The position numbers were made by a program, and so were the translations under genes. A DNA stretch of 64,000 nt from Pinisolibacter aquiterrae (lineage in GTDB: Bacteria > Pseudomonadota > Alphaproteobacteria > Rhizobiales > Ancalomicrobiaceae), in assembly GCF_019160155.1 (NCBI RefSeq), contig NZ_JAFNIH010000018.1, positions 186,001-250,000 on the forward strand, in the 5' to 3' direction. Below are positions 25,651 to 34,272 of this stretch, in pieces; position 1 is the stretch's first letter, and the number at the start of each line of letters is the position of its first letter. The notes beneath the pieces are model-generated. The model was not told the DNA's origin and did not search any database. It worked only from the letters and a program-made list of their open reading frames with translations.

Positions 25651-25720
25651 TGTTTTGACGGGGGGTGCGACTTTCAGCATCATACGAACGTCAAACAGCA
25701 ATACTGCGAATTGCACCCCC
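25651..25720. promoter_or_regulatory. Interleaved inverted repeats between luxR-type gene and mutA
   Basis: Four segments occur in A-B-A'-B' order. TGTTTTGACG (25651-25660) pairs with CGTCAAACA (25689-25697) with one bulge. GGGGGTGC (25661-25668) pairs with GCACCCCC (25713-25720). The region is AT-rich apart from the G/C runs. It lies 59 bp upstream of the LuxR-type start and 245 bp upstream of mutA. It could be two overlapping operators or, in RNA, a pseudoknot. Confidence 0.4.
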
Positions 25721-25964
25721 ACCCTACCATCGTCTAATTCCAGAAATCACGGAAATCGCCCCTATCGGGGCTGTTGCGCCGTTCCGTCTCCCGCCTCCTC
25801 GACGGGGTGGAAGGGGCACGACGCGGTTCGCCTTTCCCGTGACGGGAGACGCGGGCCTCGCATCGCATGACGGCCCTGCTCGGCGCGCCGGGCGGGCCAT
25901 CACACTCAGTCGCCGCCGCCGGCTCGATGAGCCACTCGGCGCGGTGAGACCTCGGGAGACGACG

Positions 25965-27794
25965 GTGAGCTCGAAGGCACTCGGATTGATGGGGTCGTTC
26001 GACCCTCGCGGCCACGACGACTGGGTCGGTGTGGCGACCAAGGCACTCAAGACGACGCCGTTCGAGCGGCTGAAGTCGACCACTGCCGACGGCATCGTCA
26101 TCGAGCCGATCTACGAGGGCAATCCCGATCCGAAACCGCTCGGCGTCCGTCCGGCGGGCCAGCCCTGGGCGGTCGTCGCGCGGATCGACATTCCCGGCAA
26201 CAAGACCGCCAACGCGCAGATCCTCGAGGATCTGGTCGGCGGCGCCTCGGGTCTCGATCTGGTCTGCGCCGAGAGTCCGGTCGCCTACGGCTGGGGCCTC
26301 ACCATCTCCTGCGACGGCTGCGTCAAGACGCTGCTCGCCGGGGTGCATCTCGATCTGATCCCGATCCGCGTCGACGCCGGTCATCGCTCGGCCGAGGTGG
26401 CGAAGCTGCTCCTCGCCGTCGCCGCCGAACAGGGCAAGACGGTCGATCTCGCGGTGATCCAGGATCCGGTCGGCCTGCTCGCCGCCACGGGCAAGCTCGG
26501 CGCCAAGGCCGAGGACGCGATCGCCGCCGCCGCGGAGGATGCCAAGGCCTTCCCCGGCACCGCCTTCGAGGCGGACGGGCGCGTCTGGCATTCGGCCGGC
26601 GCCTCCGAGGCGCAGGAGCTGGCCGCGATGCTCGCGACCGCCGTCACCTACCTGCGCGCGCTCGAGGCGGCCGGGTTCGATCTCGAGGCCGCCGCCGCCA
26701 AGATCGGCTTCACCGCCGTCGCCGATCAGAACCAGTTCCATTCGATCGCCAAGCTGCGCGCGCTGACCCTGCTGTGGGGCCGGGTGCTCGAAGCCTGCGG
26801 CGTGACGCCGAAGGCCCCGCGCCTCCACGTCGAGACCGCCCGCCGCATGATGGCGCGGCGCGACAGCTTCACCAACATGCTGCGCACCACCATCGCCACC
26901 TTCGCCGCCGGCGTCGCCGGCGCCGGCTCGGTGACGGTTCTGCCGTTCACGCAAGGGATCGGCCTGCCCGACGCCTTCGCCCGCCGGGTGGCGCGCAACA
27001 CCCAGTCGATCCTGATCGAGGAATCGAACCTGCACCGGGTCGCCGATCCGGCGGCCGGTTCGGGTCTCGTCGACACCGAGACCGAGGATCTCGCCGAGAT
27101 CGCCTGGGCGCTGTTCCAGGCGATCGAGGCGGAGGGCGGCATCGTCGCCTCGCTGCGCTCGGGCGCGCTCCATGCCCGCGTCGCCGTGACCGCCCGGTCG
27201 CGGTTCGACGCGATCGCCAAGCGCCGCGAGCCGGTGACCGGCATCTCCGAATTCCCCAACATCGCCGAGGGCGCCGTCGCAGTGATGGACACGCCCGCCC
27301 CGACGCCGCGTGTCGCCGCCCCGGTCGAGCACGTCGCCGCCTTCGCGCCGCGTCCGCTCGGCGAGGCGTTCGAGGCGCTCCGCGACCGCGCCGACGCCGC
27401 CGGCGTGCGGCCGAAGATCTTCCTGGCCAATCTCGGCCGCATCGCCGACTTCACGGCGCGGGCGACCTGGGTCAAGAACCTGTTCGAGGCGGGCGGCATC
27501 GAGGCCCTGACCAGCGACGGCTTCGCCTCGATCGAGGCGCTGACCGCCGCCTACAAGGCCTCCGGCGCGCAAGCCGCGGTGATCGCCTCCTCCGACGCGG
27601 TCTACGAGACCGAGGCGGTGCCGGCGGCGACGGCGCTCGCGGACGCGGGCTGCGAGATCCTCTATCTCGCCGGCAAACCGGCCGACGCGGAGAAGAAGAC
27701 CGCCTACGAGGGCGCCGGCGTCACCGGCTTCGTCCATGTCGGCATCGACGTGGTCGCCACCCTCTCCGACACGCTCGACCGCCTCGGCGCCTGA
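25965..27794 (+). CDS. mutA: Methylmalonyl-CoA mutase small (beta) subunit
   Basis: This is the non-catalytic partner of MutB in the B12-dependent conversion of methylmalonyl-CoA and succinyl-CoA (propionate and ethylmalonyl-CoA pathways). The 609-residue protein shows the mutase TIM-barrel segments ([35 protein letters not shown], then [16 protein letters not shown]). It has a degenerate C-terminal B12-like domain without DxHxxG, as expected for the small subunit. The GTG start at 25965 has GGAG about 8 bases upstream; an ATG lies eight codons later. mutB follows after 133 bp in the same direction, so the two form an operon. Confidence 0.93.
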   Translation: MSSKALGLMGSFDPRGHDDWVGVATKALKTTPFERLKSTTADGIVIEPIYEGNPDPKPLGVRPAGQPWAVVARIDIPGNKTANAQILEDLVGGASGLDLVCAESPVAYGWGLTISCDGCVKTLLAGVHLDLIPIRVDAGHRSAEVAKLLLAVAAEQGKTVDLAVIQDPVGLLAATGKLGAKAEDAIAAAAEDAKAFPGTAFEADGRVWHSAGASEAQELAAMLATAVTYLRALEAAGFDLEAAAAKIGFTAVADQNQFHSIAKLRALTLLWGRVLEACGVTPKAPRLHVETARRMMARRDSFTNMLRTTIATFAAGVAGAGSVTVLPFTQGIGLPDAFARRVARNTQSILIEESNLHRVADPAAGSGLVDTETEDLAEIAWALFQAIEAEGGIVASLRSGALHARVAVTARSRFDAIAKRREPVTGISEFPNIAEGAVAVMDTPAPTPRVAAPVEHVAAFAPRPLGEAFEALRDRADAAGVRPKIFLANLGRIADFTARATWVKNLFEAGGIEALTSDGFASIEALTAAYKASGAQAAVIASSDAVYETEAVPAATALADAGCEILYLAGKPADAEKKTAYEGAGVTGFVHVGIDVVATLSDTLDRLGA

Positions 27795-27927
27795 GCGACC
27801 GGACGGGCGCCGAGCCCGTCCCCCGTTTCGATCGTCGGTCTTGCCCCGGAGGCGGATCGGCGGGATCCTTCGGAAGGAGACGAGGGCGCGCGACGCGACC
27901 CGTCTTCCGGAACTCGAGGAGAGGCCG

Positions 27928-30090
27928 ATGAGCCGCATCCCGGACTTCAGCAGCGTTCCCTTCTCCACCGTCGCGGTGCCGGCCTCCGCCGACGGCGCCT
28001 CGATCTGGACGACGCCGGAAGGCATCGACGTCAAGCCCGTCTACGGCGCGGCCGATCTCGAGGGCCTCGACTTCCTGAAGACCTGGCCGGGTCTGCCGCC
28101 GTTCCTGCGCGGCCCCTACCCGACCATGTACGTCAATCAGCCCTGGACGATCCGCCAATATGCCGGCTTCTCCACGGCCGAGGACTCCAACGCCTTCTAC
28201 CGCCGCAACCTCGCCGCCGGTCAGAAGGGCCTGTCGGTCGCCTTCGATCTCGCGACCCATCGCGGCTACGACAGCGACCATCCGCGCGTGACCGGCGACG
28301 TCGGCATGGCCGGCGTGGCGATCGACAGTATCTACGACATGCGGACGCTGTTCTCCGGCATCCCGCTCGACCAGATGTCGGTGTCGATGACGATGAACGG
28401 CGCGGTGCTGCCGGTGCTCGCGCTCTACATCGTCGCCGCCGAGGAACAGGGCGTCGACCAGTCGAAGCTCTCCGGGACCATTCAGAACGACATTCTGAAG
28501 GAGTTCATGGTCCGCAACACCTACATCTACCCGCCGGCGGCCTCGCTGCGCATCATTTCGGACATCTTCGCCTATACGTCGAAGCACATGCCGAAGTACA
28601 ATTCGATCTCGATCTCCGGCTACCACATGCAGGAGGCCGGGGCGACGGCGGATCTGGAACTCGCCTATACGCTCGCCGACGGCATCGAATACATCCGCGC
28701 CGGCAAGGCGGTGGGTCTCGACGTCGACGCCTTCGCGCCTCGCCTGTCGTTCTTCTGGGCGATCGGCATGAATTTCTTCATGGAAGTGGCGAAGCTGCGC
28801 GCCGCGCGTCTCCTGTGGGCGAAGCTCGTGCAGGAGAACTTCCATCCGAAGAACGACAAGTCGCTCAGCCTGCGCACCCACAGCCAGACCTCGGGCTGGT
28901 CGCTGACGGCGCAGGACGTCTTCAACAACGTGGTGCGCACCGCCGTCGAGGCGATGGCGGCGACGCAAGGGCATACCCAGTCGCTGCACACCAATGCGCT
29001 GGATGAAGCGCTGGCGCTGCCGACCGACTTCTCGGCCCGCATCGCCCGCAACACCCAGATCCTGCTGCAGCAGGAGAGCGGCACGACCAAGACGATCGAT
29101 CCGTGGGGCGGCTCGGCCTATGTCGAGCGGCTGACGGCCGAGCTCGCCGCCAAGGCGCTCGCCCACATCGAGGAGGTCGAGGCGCTCGGCGGCATGGCCA
29201 AGGCGATCGAGGCCGGCATTCCGAAGCTCCGCATCGAGGAGGCCGCCGCCAAGACCCAGGCCCGCATCGACTCCGGCTCGCAGACGGTGGTCGGCGTCAA
29301 CAAGTACAAGCCGGACTCGGAAGCCGCGATCGACGTGCTCAAGGTCGACAACTCGGCGGTGCGCGCGGCGCAGATCGAGAAGCTGAAGCGTCTGCGCGCC
29401 GAGCGCGACGAGGCCGCGACCCAGGCCGCGCTCGCCGAGCTGACCACCCAGGCGACCGCCGGCGGCAACCTGCTCGACCTCGCCATCAAGGCTGCGCGGG
29501 CGAAGGCCACCGTCGGCGAGATCTCGATGGCGCTCGAAAAGGTGTTCGGCCGCCACAAGGCCGAGATCCGGTCGATCCAGGGCGTCTACAAGCGCGAGGT
29601 CTCCCGCATGAGCGATGCCGTCGAGAAGGTCCAGAAGCTGGTCGCGGAATTCGAAGCGAACGACGGCCGCCGGCCGCGCATCCTGGTCGCCAAGATGGGC
29701 CAGGACGGCCACGATCGCGGTCAGAAGGTGATCGCCTCGGCCTTCGCCGACCTCGGCTTCGACGTCGACATCGGGCCGCTGTTCGCCACGCCGGAAGAGG
29801 CCGCCCGTCAGGCGGTCGAGAACGACGTTCACATCGTCGGCGTCTCCTCGCTGGCCGCCGGCCATCTCACCCTGGTCCCGGCGCTGAAGGCGGCACTGGA
29901 GGCCGAGGGCCGAGGCGACATCATGATCGTGGTCGGCGGCGTGATCCCGCCGCAGGATTTCCAGGCGCTGATCGATTCCGGCGCCGCGGCGATCTTCCCG
30001 CCCGGCACGGTGATCGCCGACGCCGCGGTGAAGCTCCTCGCCGACCTCGCCGCCAAGCTCGGCTACGGCCCGGCCCAGGCGGCGGAGTGA
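27928..30090 (+). CDS. mutB: Methylmalonyl-CoA mutase large (catalytic) subunit
   Basis: The catalytic subunit carries adenosylcobalamin and isomerises (R)-methylmalonyl-CoA to succinyl-CoA. The 720-residue length is standard. The N-terminal barrel includes [20 protein letters not shown] and [20 protein letters not shown]. The C-terminal B12-binding domain has the base-off motif with Asp593, His595 and Gly598 ([11 protein letters not shown]). GAGGAGAGG precedes the ATG at 27928. A strong terminator closes the mutAB unit. Its GTPase chaperone MeaB is encoded about 11 kb downstream, not in the operon. Confidence 0.97.
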   Translation: MSRIPDFSSVPFSTVAVPASADGASIWTTPEGIDVKPVYGAADLEGLDFLKTWPGLPPFLRGPYPTMYVNQPWTIRQYAGFSTAEDSNAFYRRNLAAGQKGLSVAFDLATHRGYDSDHPRVTGDVGMAGVAIDSIYDMRTLFSGIPLDQMSVSMTMNGAVLPVLALYIVAAEEQGVDQSKLSGTIQNDILKEFMVRNTYIYPPAASLRIISDIFAYTSKHMPKYNSISISGYHMQEAGATADLELAYTLADGIEYIRAGKAVGLDVDAFAPRLSFFWAIGMNFFMEVAKLRAARLLWAKLVQENFHPKNDKSLSLRTHSQTSGWSLTAQDVFNNVVRTAVEAMAATQGHTQSLHTNALDEALALPTDFSARIARNTQILLQQESGTTKTIDPWGGSAYVERLTAELAAKALAHIEEVEALGGMAKAIEAGIPKLRIEEAAAKTQARIDSGSQTVVGVNKYKPDSEAAIDVLKVDNSAVRAAQIEKLKRLRAERDEAATQAALAELTTQATAGGNLLDLAIKAARAKATVGEISMALEKVFGRHKAEIRSIQGVYKREVSRMSDAVEKVQKLVAEFEANDGRRPRILVAKMGQDGHDRGQKVIASAFADLGFDVDIGPLFATPEEAARQAVENDVHIVGVSSLAAGHLTLVPALKAALEAEGRGDIMIVVGGVIPPQDFQALIDSGAAAIFPPGTVIADAAVKLLADLAAKLGYGPAQAAE

Positions 30091-30117
30091 TCGTCAACTC
30101 GCCGTGATCGAGATCGA

Positions 30118-30150
30118 AAGCCCGCCGCGTCGGCTCGCGGCGGGCTTCTT
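30118..30150 (+). terminator. Rho-independent terminator of mutAB
   Basis: A perfect 12-bp stem (AAGCCCGCCGCG with CGCGGCGGGCTT) with a 6-base loop is followed by CTTCGTTC. It lies 27 bp after the mutB stop. Confidence 0.85.
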
Positions 30151-30244
30151 CGTTCGCGCCGCCCGACCGAGCCACCGTGGACAGGGCGCGCGTCTCGGCC
30201 TACTCGATGGGACTTCGCCGCGACAGACGATTCGGGAGAGCGCG

Positions 30245-30868
30245 ATGGTCGGGAAAGGCTTCTTCGGCAGAGGCATCGTCAGCTGCAGCAGCGCCGCCGC
30301 TCTGGGCGCGATCGTCGCCTGCGCGCCGACCGCCGACAGCTTCCGCCCGGCGCCGGCGGCTCCGGCCTTCCGGGCGACGTCGGACACGTTCCTCCAGATC
30401 ACCGCGCAGGGAGCCGGGCCGATCGGGACGGCGACGCCCTACTCCTCGAAGGCGATCCTGGCGAACCTGCCCGGCTACGACACCGGCCACGTGACGATCG
30501 GACTCGAAACCTCGACGCCGGACGCGCTCGTCCTCTTCAAGGAGGCCTATGGCGGACGCATCCAGGTGCTGCACATCCTGGGCTCGGGCAACCGCATCAC
30601 GCAGATCCACGGCGTCACCCACCACGTCGTCGGCCCGGCCGGCGAGCGCCCGGGCATGAGCTTCCGCGAGGCGGGCACGGATCCCTCGACCTGCCGGATC
30701 GGCACCGACCTGTGGCTCGGCATGGCGATCTGCCGGTCGCGCGGGGCGCCCAACGTGACGCTGACCTATTCGTTCCAGGGCGAAGCGGCGATGTCGACCT
30801 CCCTGCCCTCCCGCGCCGTCCTCGACACCGGCATGCTCCAGAGGATCATCTGGACTCCGCCGAGCTGA
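30245..30868 (+). CDS. DUF1131-like putative lipoprotein
   Basis: The 207-residue protein starts with a leader ending in SAAALGAIVACAPTAD, where IVAC is an acceptable lipobox. The mature protein would then be lipid-anchored. The body matches the layout of DUF1131 (E. coli YfeY, an RpoE-regulated lipoprotein): an AQGAGPIGTATPY opening, a GNRITQIHGV strand, HHVVGPAGERPGMSF, a cysteine pair around GTDPSTCRI and GMAICRS, and LQRIIWTPPS at the end. GGGAGAG precedes the ATG at 30245. Function is unknown; an envelope role is likely. The YfeY similarity was judged by eye. Confidence 0.7.
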   Translation: MVGKGFFGRGIVSCSSAAALGAIVACAPTADSFRPAPAAPAFRATSDTFLQITAQGAGPIGTATPYSSKAILANLPGYDTGHVTIGLETSTPDALVLFKEAYGGRIQVLHILGSGNRITQIHGVTHHVVGPAGERPGMSFREAGTDPSTCRIGTDLWLGMAICRSRGAPNVTLTYSFQGEAAMSTSLPSRAVLDTGMLQRIIWTPPS

Positions 30869-31314
30869 TCCGAGTGATCGGCTCTTCGCCGAGTCCGAGG
30901 CTTTCCAGCGGTTCTTGACGTTTGTCCCCCCCCGGGAGGCAAGAGCGGAGGTCCTGACGGACATCGTCGAGACCCGGGGGCGGCGCGAGGCGAGGCCCTC
31001 GCTCGAGACCCGATACCTCGCCGAAGCCGTGCGGCCCACGTCATGGCCGCGTCCGTCGAGACGATGAAGCGGCGCGACGACCGTCGCCGTCACCACTCCG
31101 GCGACCACCGCGCTCGGCTCCTCTGCGACGTTCGATGAAATTTCACTATACTTTCGGACCGGGCCATACTGCGCGCCACCCGAGAGATACTCGCGCATCG
31201 GTCGTCGGTGAATGCACGCCGTTTACCTTTCCAGACGGGTCGATTTCATACATCCTCAACTGAATAATGGTATTCGCTTCATCGGGATCATACGAAGAAT
31301 GGTGCAGGTCACCG
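30869..31314. promoter_or_regulatory. Promoter region of the hydrogenase/c-di-GMP operon
   Basis: These 446 bases lack a gene. The last 180 are markedly AT-rich for this genome (for example ATGAAATTTCACTATACTTT near 31135-31154), which marks the likely promoter. I looked for a sigma-54 element (TGGCAC-N5-TTGC), the kind used by several hydrogenase operons, and found none. No operator palindrome is clear. Confidence 0.45.
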
Positions 31315-32256
31315 ATGGCGACGCTCTATTGGATGCAGACCGGCGCGTGTGGAGGCGAGACCCTGGCCATTCTGGGGGCGCAGTCGCCCAGCTTCGAGAT
31401 GCTCGTTTCGGATTTCGGGATCGAACTCCTCTGGCATCCCTCCTTGTCGCACGTCTCGCCGCGCCGGCATGAGGAGATCCGTCACGAGATCGTCGCGGGA
31501 TCGATCCCGCTCGACATTCTCTGCGTCGAGGGCAGCATCGTCACCGCGCCGCGCGGCACCGGCCTCTATGACAGCCATCACGGGCGCGCGCGGATGGAGA
31601 TCGTGCGCGAGCTCGCCGAGCGCGCCGGCGTCGTCGTGGCGATGGGGACCTGCGCCGCCTTCGGCGGTGTTCCCGCTTCGGGGCCGAACCCTTCGGATTC
31701 GATCGGTCTTCAGTTCCTCCACGACGCGCCCGGCGGGCTCTTTCCGCCCGACTGGCGGTCGCGCCGCGGGCTGCCCGTCGTCAACGTCTCAGGCTGTCCG
31801 ACCCATCCCCACACGATGACGCAGACGCTGGCCGCACTCGCCGCCGGAAGTCCGCTCGAGCTCGACGCGATCAACCGCCCGAAGGCGTTCTTCAACACCC
31901 TGGTCCATCAGGGCTGCACGCGGAACGAATACCACGAGTACGACGTCGAGGACGGCGCCCTCGGCGGCCGGGCCTGCATGTTCTTCAACCTCGGCTGCCA
32001 GGGGCCGATGACCCAGGCCGTGTGCAACGACGATCTGTGGAACGGCGTCGGCAGCAAGACCCGCGCGGGCGTTCCCTGTTTCGGCTGCACCGCGCCGAAC
32101 TTCCCCCGCGAGGGAGATCTCTTCGCGACCGACAAGATCGGCGACGTCCCGCATCGTCTGCCCGCCGGCGTCGAGCGGGCGCGCTACATGGCCTACAAGA
32201 ATCTGGCCCGCGCCGCCGCGCCGGAGCGCGTCAAGAACAAGACGATGGACGTGTGA
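31315..32256 (+). CDS. Group-2-like [NiFe] hydrogenase small subunit
   Basis: The 313-residue protein is the electron-transfer subunit of a [NiFe] hydrogenase. It has no Tat signal, so the enzyme is cytoplasmic, and its sequence (ELLWHPSLS, RPKAFFNTLVHQGCTRNEY, SKTRAGVPCFGC) resembles cyanobacterial HupS and other group 2 members. Distal-cluster ligands are His198, Cys201, Cys221 and Cys228; medial ligands are Cys237, Cys255 and Cys258. The proximal cluster has Cys12, Cys113 and Cys161, but the second Cys of the usual CxxC is Glu15. The ATG at 31315 was chosen because the family N-terminus begins there; an upstream ATG at 31267 has no ribosome site. The large-subunit gene starts one base after its stop. 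Confidence 0.93.
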   Translation: MATLYWMQTGACGGETLAILGAQSPSFEMLVSDFGIELLWHPSLSHVSPRRHEEIRHEIVAGSIPLDILCVEGSIVTAPRGTGLYDSHHGRARMEIVRELAERAGVVVAMGTCAAFGGVPASGPNPSDSIGLQFLHDAPGGLFPPDWRSRRGLPVVNVSGCPTHPHTMTQTLAALAAGSPLELDAINRPKAFFNTLVHQGCTRNEYHEYDVEDGALGGRACMFFNLGCQGPMTQAVCNDDLWNGVGSKTRAGVPCFGCTAPNFPREGDLFATDKIGDVPHRLPAGVERARYMAYKNLARAAAPERVKNKTMDV

Positions 32257-32257
32257 A

Positions 32258-33787
32258 ATGGCGCGTCTGGAGCTCAACGTCGATCTGAACCGAGTCGAGG
32301 GCGACCTCGAGATCGGCCTCGTCCTCGAGGACGGCGTCGTCGTCGAGGCGCGGACGATCGGGACGATGTATCGGGGCTTCGAGCAGATCCTGCTGGGGCG
32401 GGCGCCGCTCGACGCCCTGGTGTTGACGCCGCGTGTCTGCGGCATCTGCGGCACCGCCCATCTCTTCGCCGCCGTCACCGCGCTCGAACACATCGCCGCG
32501 ACGCCGGTCCCTCCCAATGCCACCCGGATCCGCAATCTCTGCCTGATCGCGGAAGGGCTCCAGAACGACCTCAGGCAGACCTTCCTGTTCTTCGCTCCCG
32601 ATTTCTGCAATCCGCGCTACGCGGCGGAGCCCTGGTTCGAGGACCACATCCGCGCCTTCGAACCGTTCGCGGGGGCGATCTATCGCGAGACCCTCGCCAT
32701 GACCCGGCGGGCGGTGGAGATCGTGGCGCATTTCGGCGGGCAGTGGCCGCACTCGTCCTACATGACCCCCGGCGGCGTCACCCGTCCCGCCGACATCCGC
32801 CGGCTCGCCGCCTGTCGCACCGTGCTCGCCGAGGTTCGGCGCTGGTACGAGGAGCGCATCGTCGGGATGCCACTCGACGCGTGGCTGGCGATCCCCGACG
32901 CCGAAGGATATCTCGCCCGGCTCGAGGAACCCGGCCACGGCTCCAGCGCGCTCGGACTGCTCGCCCGGTCGGCGCGGGCACTCGGGCTCCATCGCACGGC
33001 CGGCGGCGTCGCCGACATGATCTCCTACGGATCCTGGTGCGATCCGATGCATTGGACCCCGACGGCCGACGTCCGGATCCTGCCGTCGGGTTTCTACGAC
33101 GGCACCGCCGGACGGGTCGAACCGCTCGACCAGTCGCTGATCAACGAGCACGTCCGCCATTCCTGGTTCCGCCCCTACGAGGGCGGTCGCCATCCGTGGA
33201 AGGGCGAGACCATCCCGAATTATCAGCCGCATTCCGATCGCTACACCTGGGCCAAGGCGCCCCGCTACGGCGACCGTGTGGTCCAGACCGGCCCGCTCGC
33301 CGAACTCGTCGTCGCCGGTGATCCGCTCACCGTCTCGCTCCACCGCGCCGAGGGCAGCAGCGCCTGGCTGCGCCAGTTCGCCCGGGTTCGGCGGATCGCC
33401 TTCGAACTCGAGCAGGCGCGCGTCACGCTCGACGAGCTGGCGGCCGATCTCGGCGGCGAACACGTCCTCACACCCGCCGGAGGTGGCCTGCCGGACGGCG
33501 AGGGCCACGGACTGGTGATGGCGGCCCGCGGCGGTCTCGGCCATTGGGTCCGGATCGAGAACGGCGCCATCGCCGGATACCAGATCGTCACCCCGACGAG
33601 TTGGAACGCCTCGCCGCGCGACAGCGAGGGGCGGCCCGGACATTGGGAGCAGAGCCTCGTCGGCATCGCCGTTCGCGATCCCGACGACCCCGTCGAAATC
33701 GGACACGTCATCCGCTCGCACGATCCCTGTCTGGTCTGCACGGTCCACATGCTCGACACCGGCCGACGGATCGGATTCGGGCCATGA
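32258..33787 (+). CDS. Group-2-like [NiFe] hydrogenase large subunit
   Basis: The 509-residue protein binds the NiFe(CN)2CO centre and activates H2. The N-terminal ligand motif is RVCGICGTAH (Cys61, Cys64) and the C-terminal one is DPCLVCTVH (Cys491, Cys494, His497). Glu14 in NRVEGD is the conserved proton-path residue. Twelve residues follow His497, a C-terminal extension that must be cut off by the protease encoded next. Regulatory HupV/HoxC sensors usually lack such an extension, so this enzyme is matured like a catalytic one. The stop overlaps the protease start (ATGA). No hyp accessory genes are in the window and must be supplied elsewhere. Confidence 0.95.
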   Translation: MARLELNVDLNRVEGDLEIGLVLEDGVVVEARTIGTMYRGFEQILLGRAPLDALVLTPRVCGICGTAHLFAAVTALEHIAATPVPPNATRIRNLCLIAEGLQNDLRQTFLFFAPDFCNPRYAAEPWFEDHIRAFEPFAGAIYRETLAMTRRAVEIVAHFGGQWPHSSYMTPGGVTRPADIRRLAACRTVLAEVRRWYEERIVGMPLDAWLAIPDAEGYLARLEEPGHGSSALGLLARSARALGLHRTAGGVADMISYGSWCDPMHWTPTADVRILPSGFYDGTAGRVEPLDQSLINEHVRHSWFRPYEGGRHPWKGETIPNYQPHSDRYTWAKAPRYGDRVVQTGPLAELVVAGDPLTVSLHRAEGSSAWLRQFARVRRIAFELEQARVTLDELAADLGGEHVLTPAGGGLPDGEGHGLVMAARGGLGHWVRIENGAIAGYQIVTPTSWNASPRDSEGRPGHWEQSLVGIAVRDPDDPVEIGHVIRSHDPCLVCTVHMLDTGRRIGFGP

Positions 33788-34272
33788 CGGCGCCATCGGC
33801 CACCGGGGCCGCGCGACGCCGGCACATCGTCTTCTTCGGCAATCCGCTCCACGGCGACGACGGGTTCGGTCCCGCCGTCTACGAGCGCCTCGCCGCCCGC
33901 CGCTGGCCGGACGGCGTGAGCCTCAGCGACGCCGGAACCGCCGGACCGACGGCCCTCGCCCTCTTCGAAGGGTTCGACGAGATCGTCGTCGTCGACGCCT
34001 CCTCGCCGGCGGGGCGGCCGGGCCGGATCTGGCGGCCGTCGCGCGACGAGGTCTTCGCCGAAACCGTGTCCGCCGGCCACGGGGTCGGGGTCGGTCATCT
34101 GATCCGATGCGTCGAGGCGACGTTCGAGCCGGTGCCGGCGATCTCCTTCGTGGCGGTCGAGGCGGCGTCGACGACGTCGTTCCGGATGGGGCTTTCGGAG
34201 CCCGTCGCCCGAGCGGTCGAGGCGGTCGCCGATCTCCTTCTTCGCGAGCACGGCGAGGTGGCGCATGGCTGA
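33784..34272 (+). CDS. Hydrogenase maturation protease
   Basis: This 162-residue endopeptidase of the HybD/HycI/HupD family would remove the C-terminal peptide of the large subunit after nickel insertion. The signature FFGNPLHGDDGFGPAVYERL begins at about residue 19. The metal-site Asp is in EIVVVDASSPAG, and the His is in SAGHGVGVGHLI. The first ligand, often Glu in HybD, is Asp here, which is accepted in the family. It overlaps the large-subunit gene by four bases and the following sensor gene by eight (ATGGCTGA). The four proteins are therefore translationally coupled. Confidence 0.92.
   Translation: MTAPSATGAARRRHIVFFGNPLHGDDGFGPAVYERLAARRWPDGVSLSDAGTAGPTALALFEGFDEIVVVDASSPAGRPGRIWRPSRDEVFAETVSAGHGVGVGHLIRCVEATFEPVPAISFVAVEAASTTSFRMGLSEPVARAVEAVADLLLREHGEVAHG

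Noticed and set aside
30869-31314. Sigma-54 promoter for the hydrogenase operon
   Set aside because: No TGGCAC-N5-TTGC element was found in the upstream region, though hydrogenase operons often use one.
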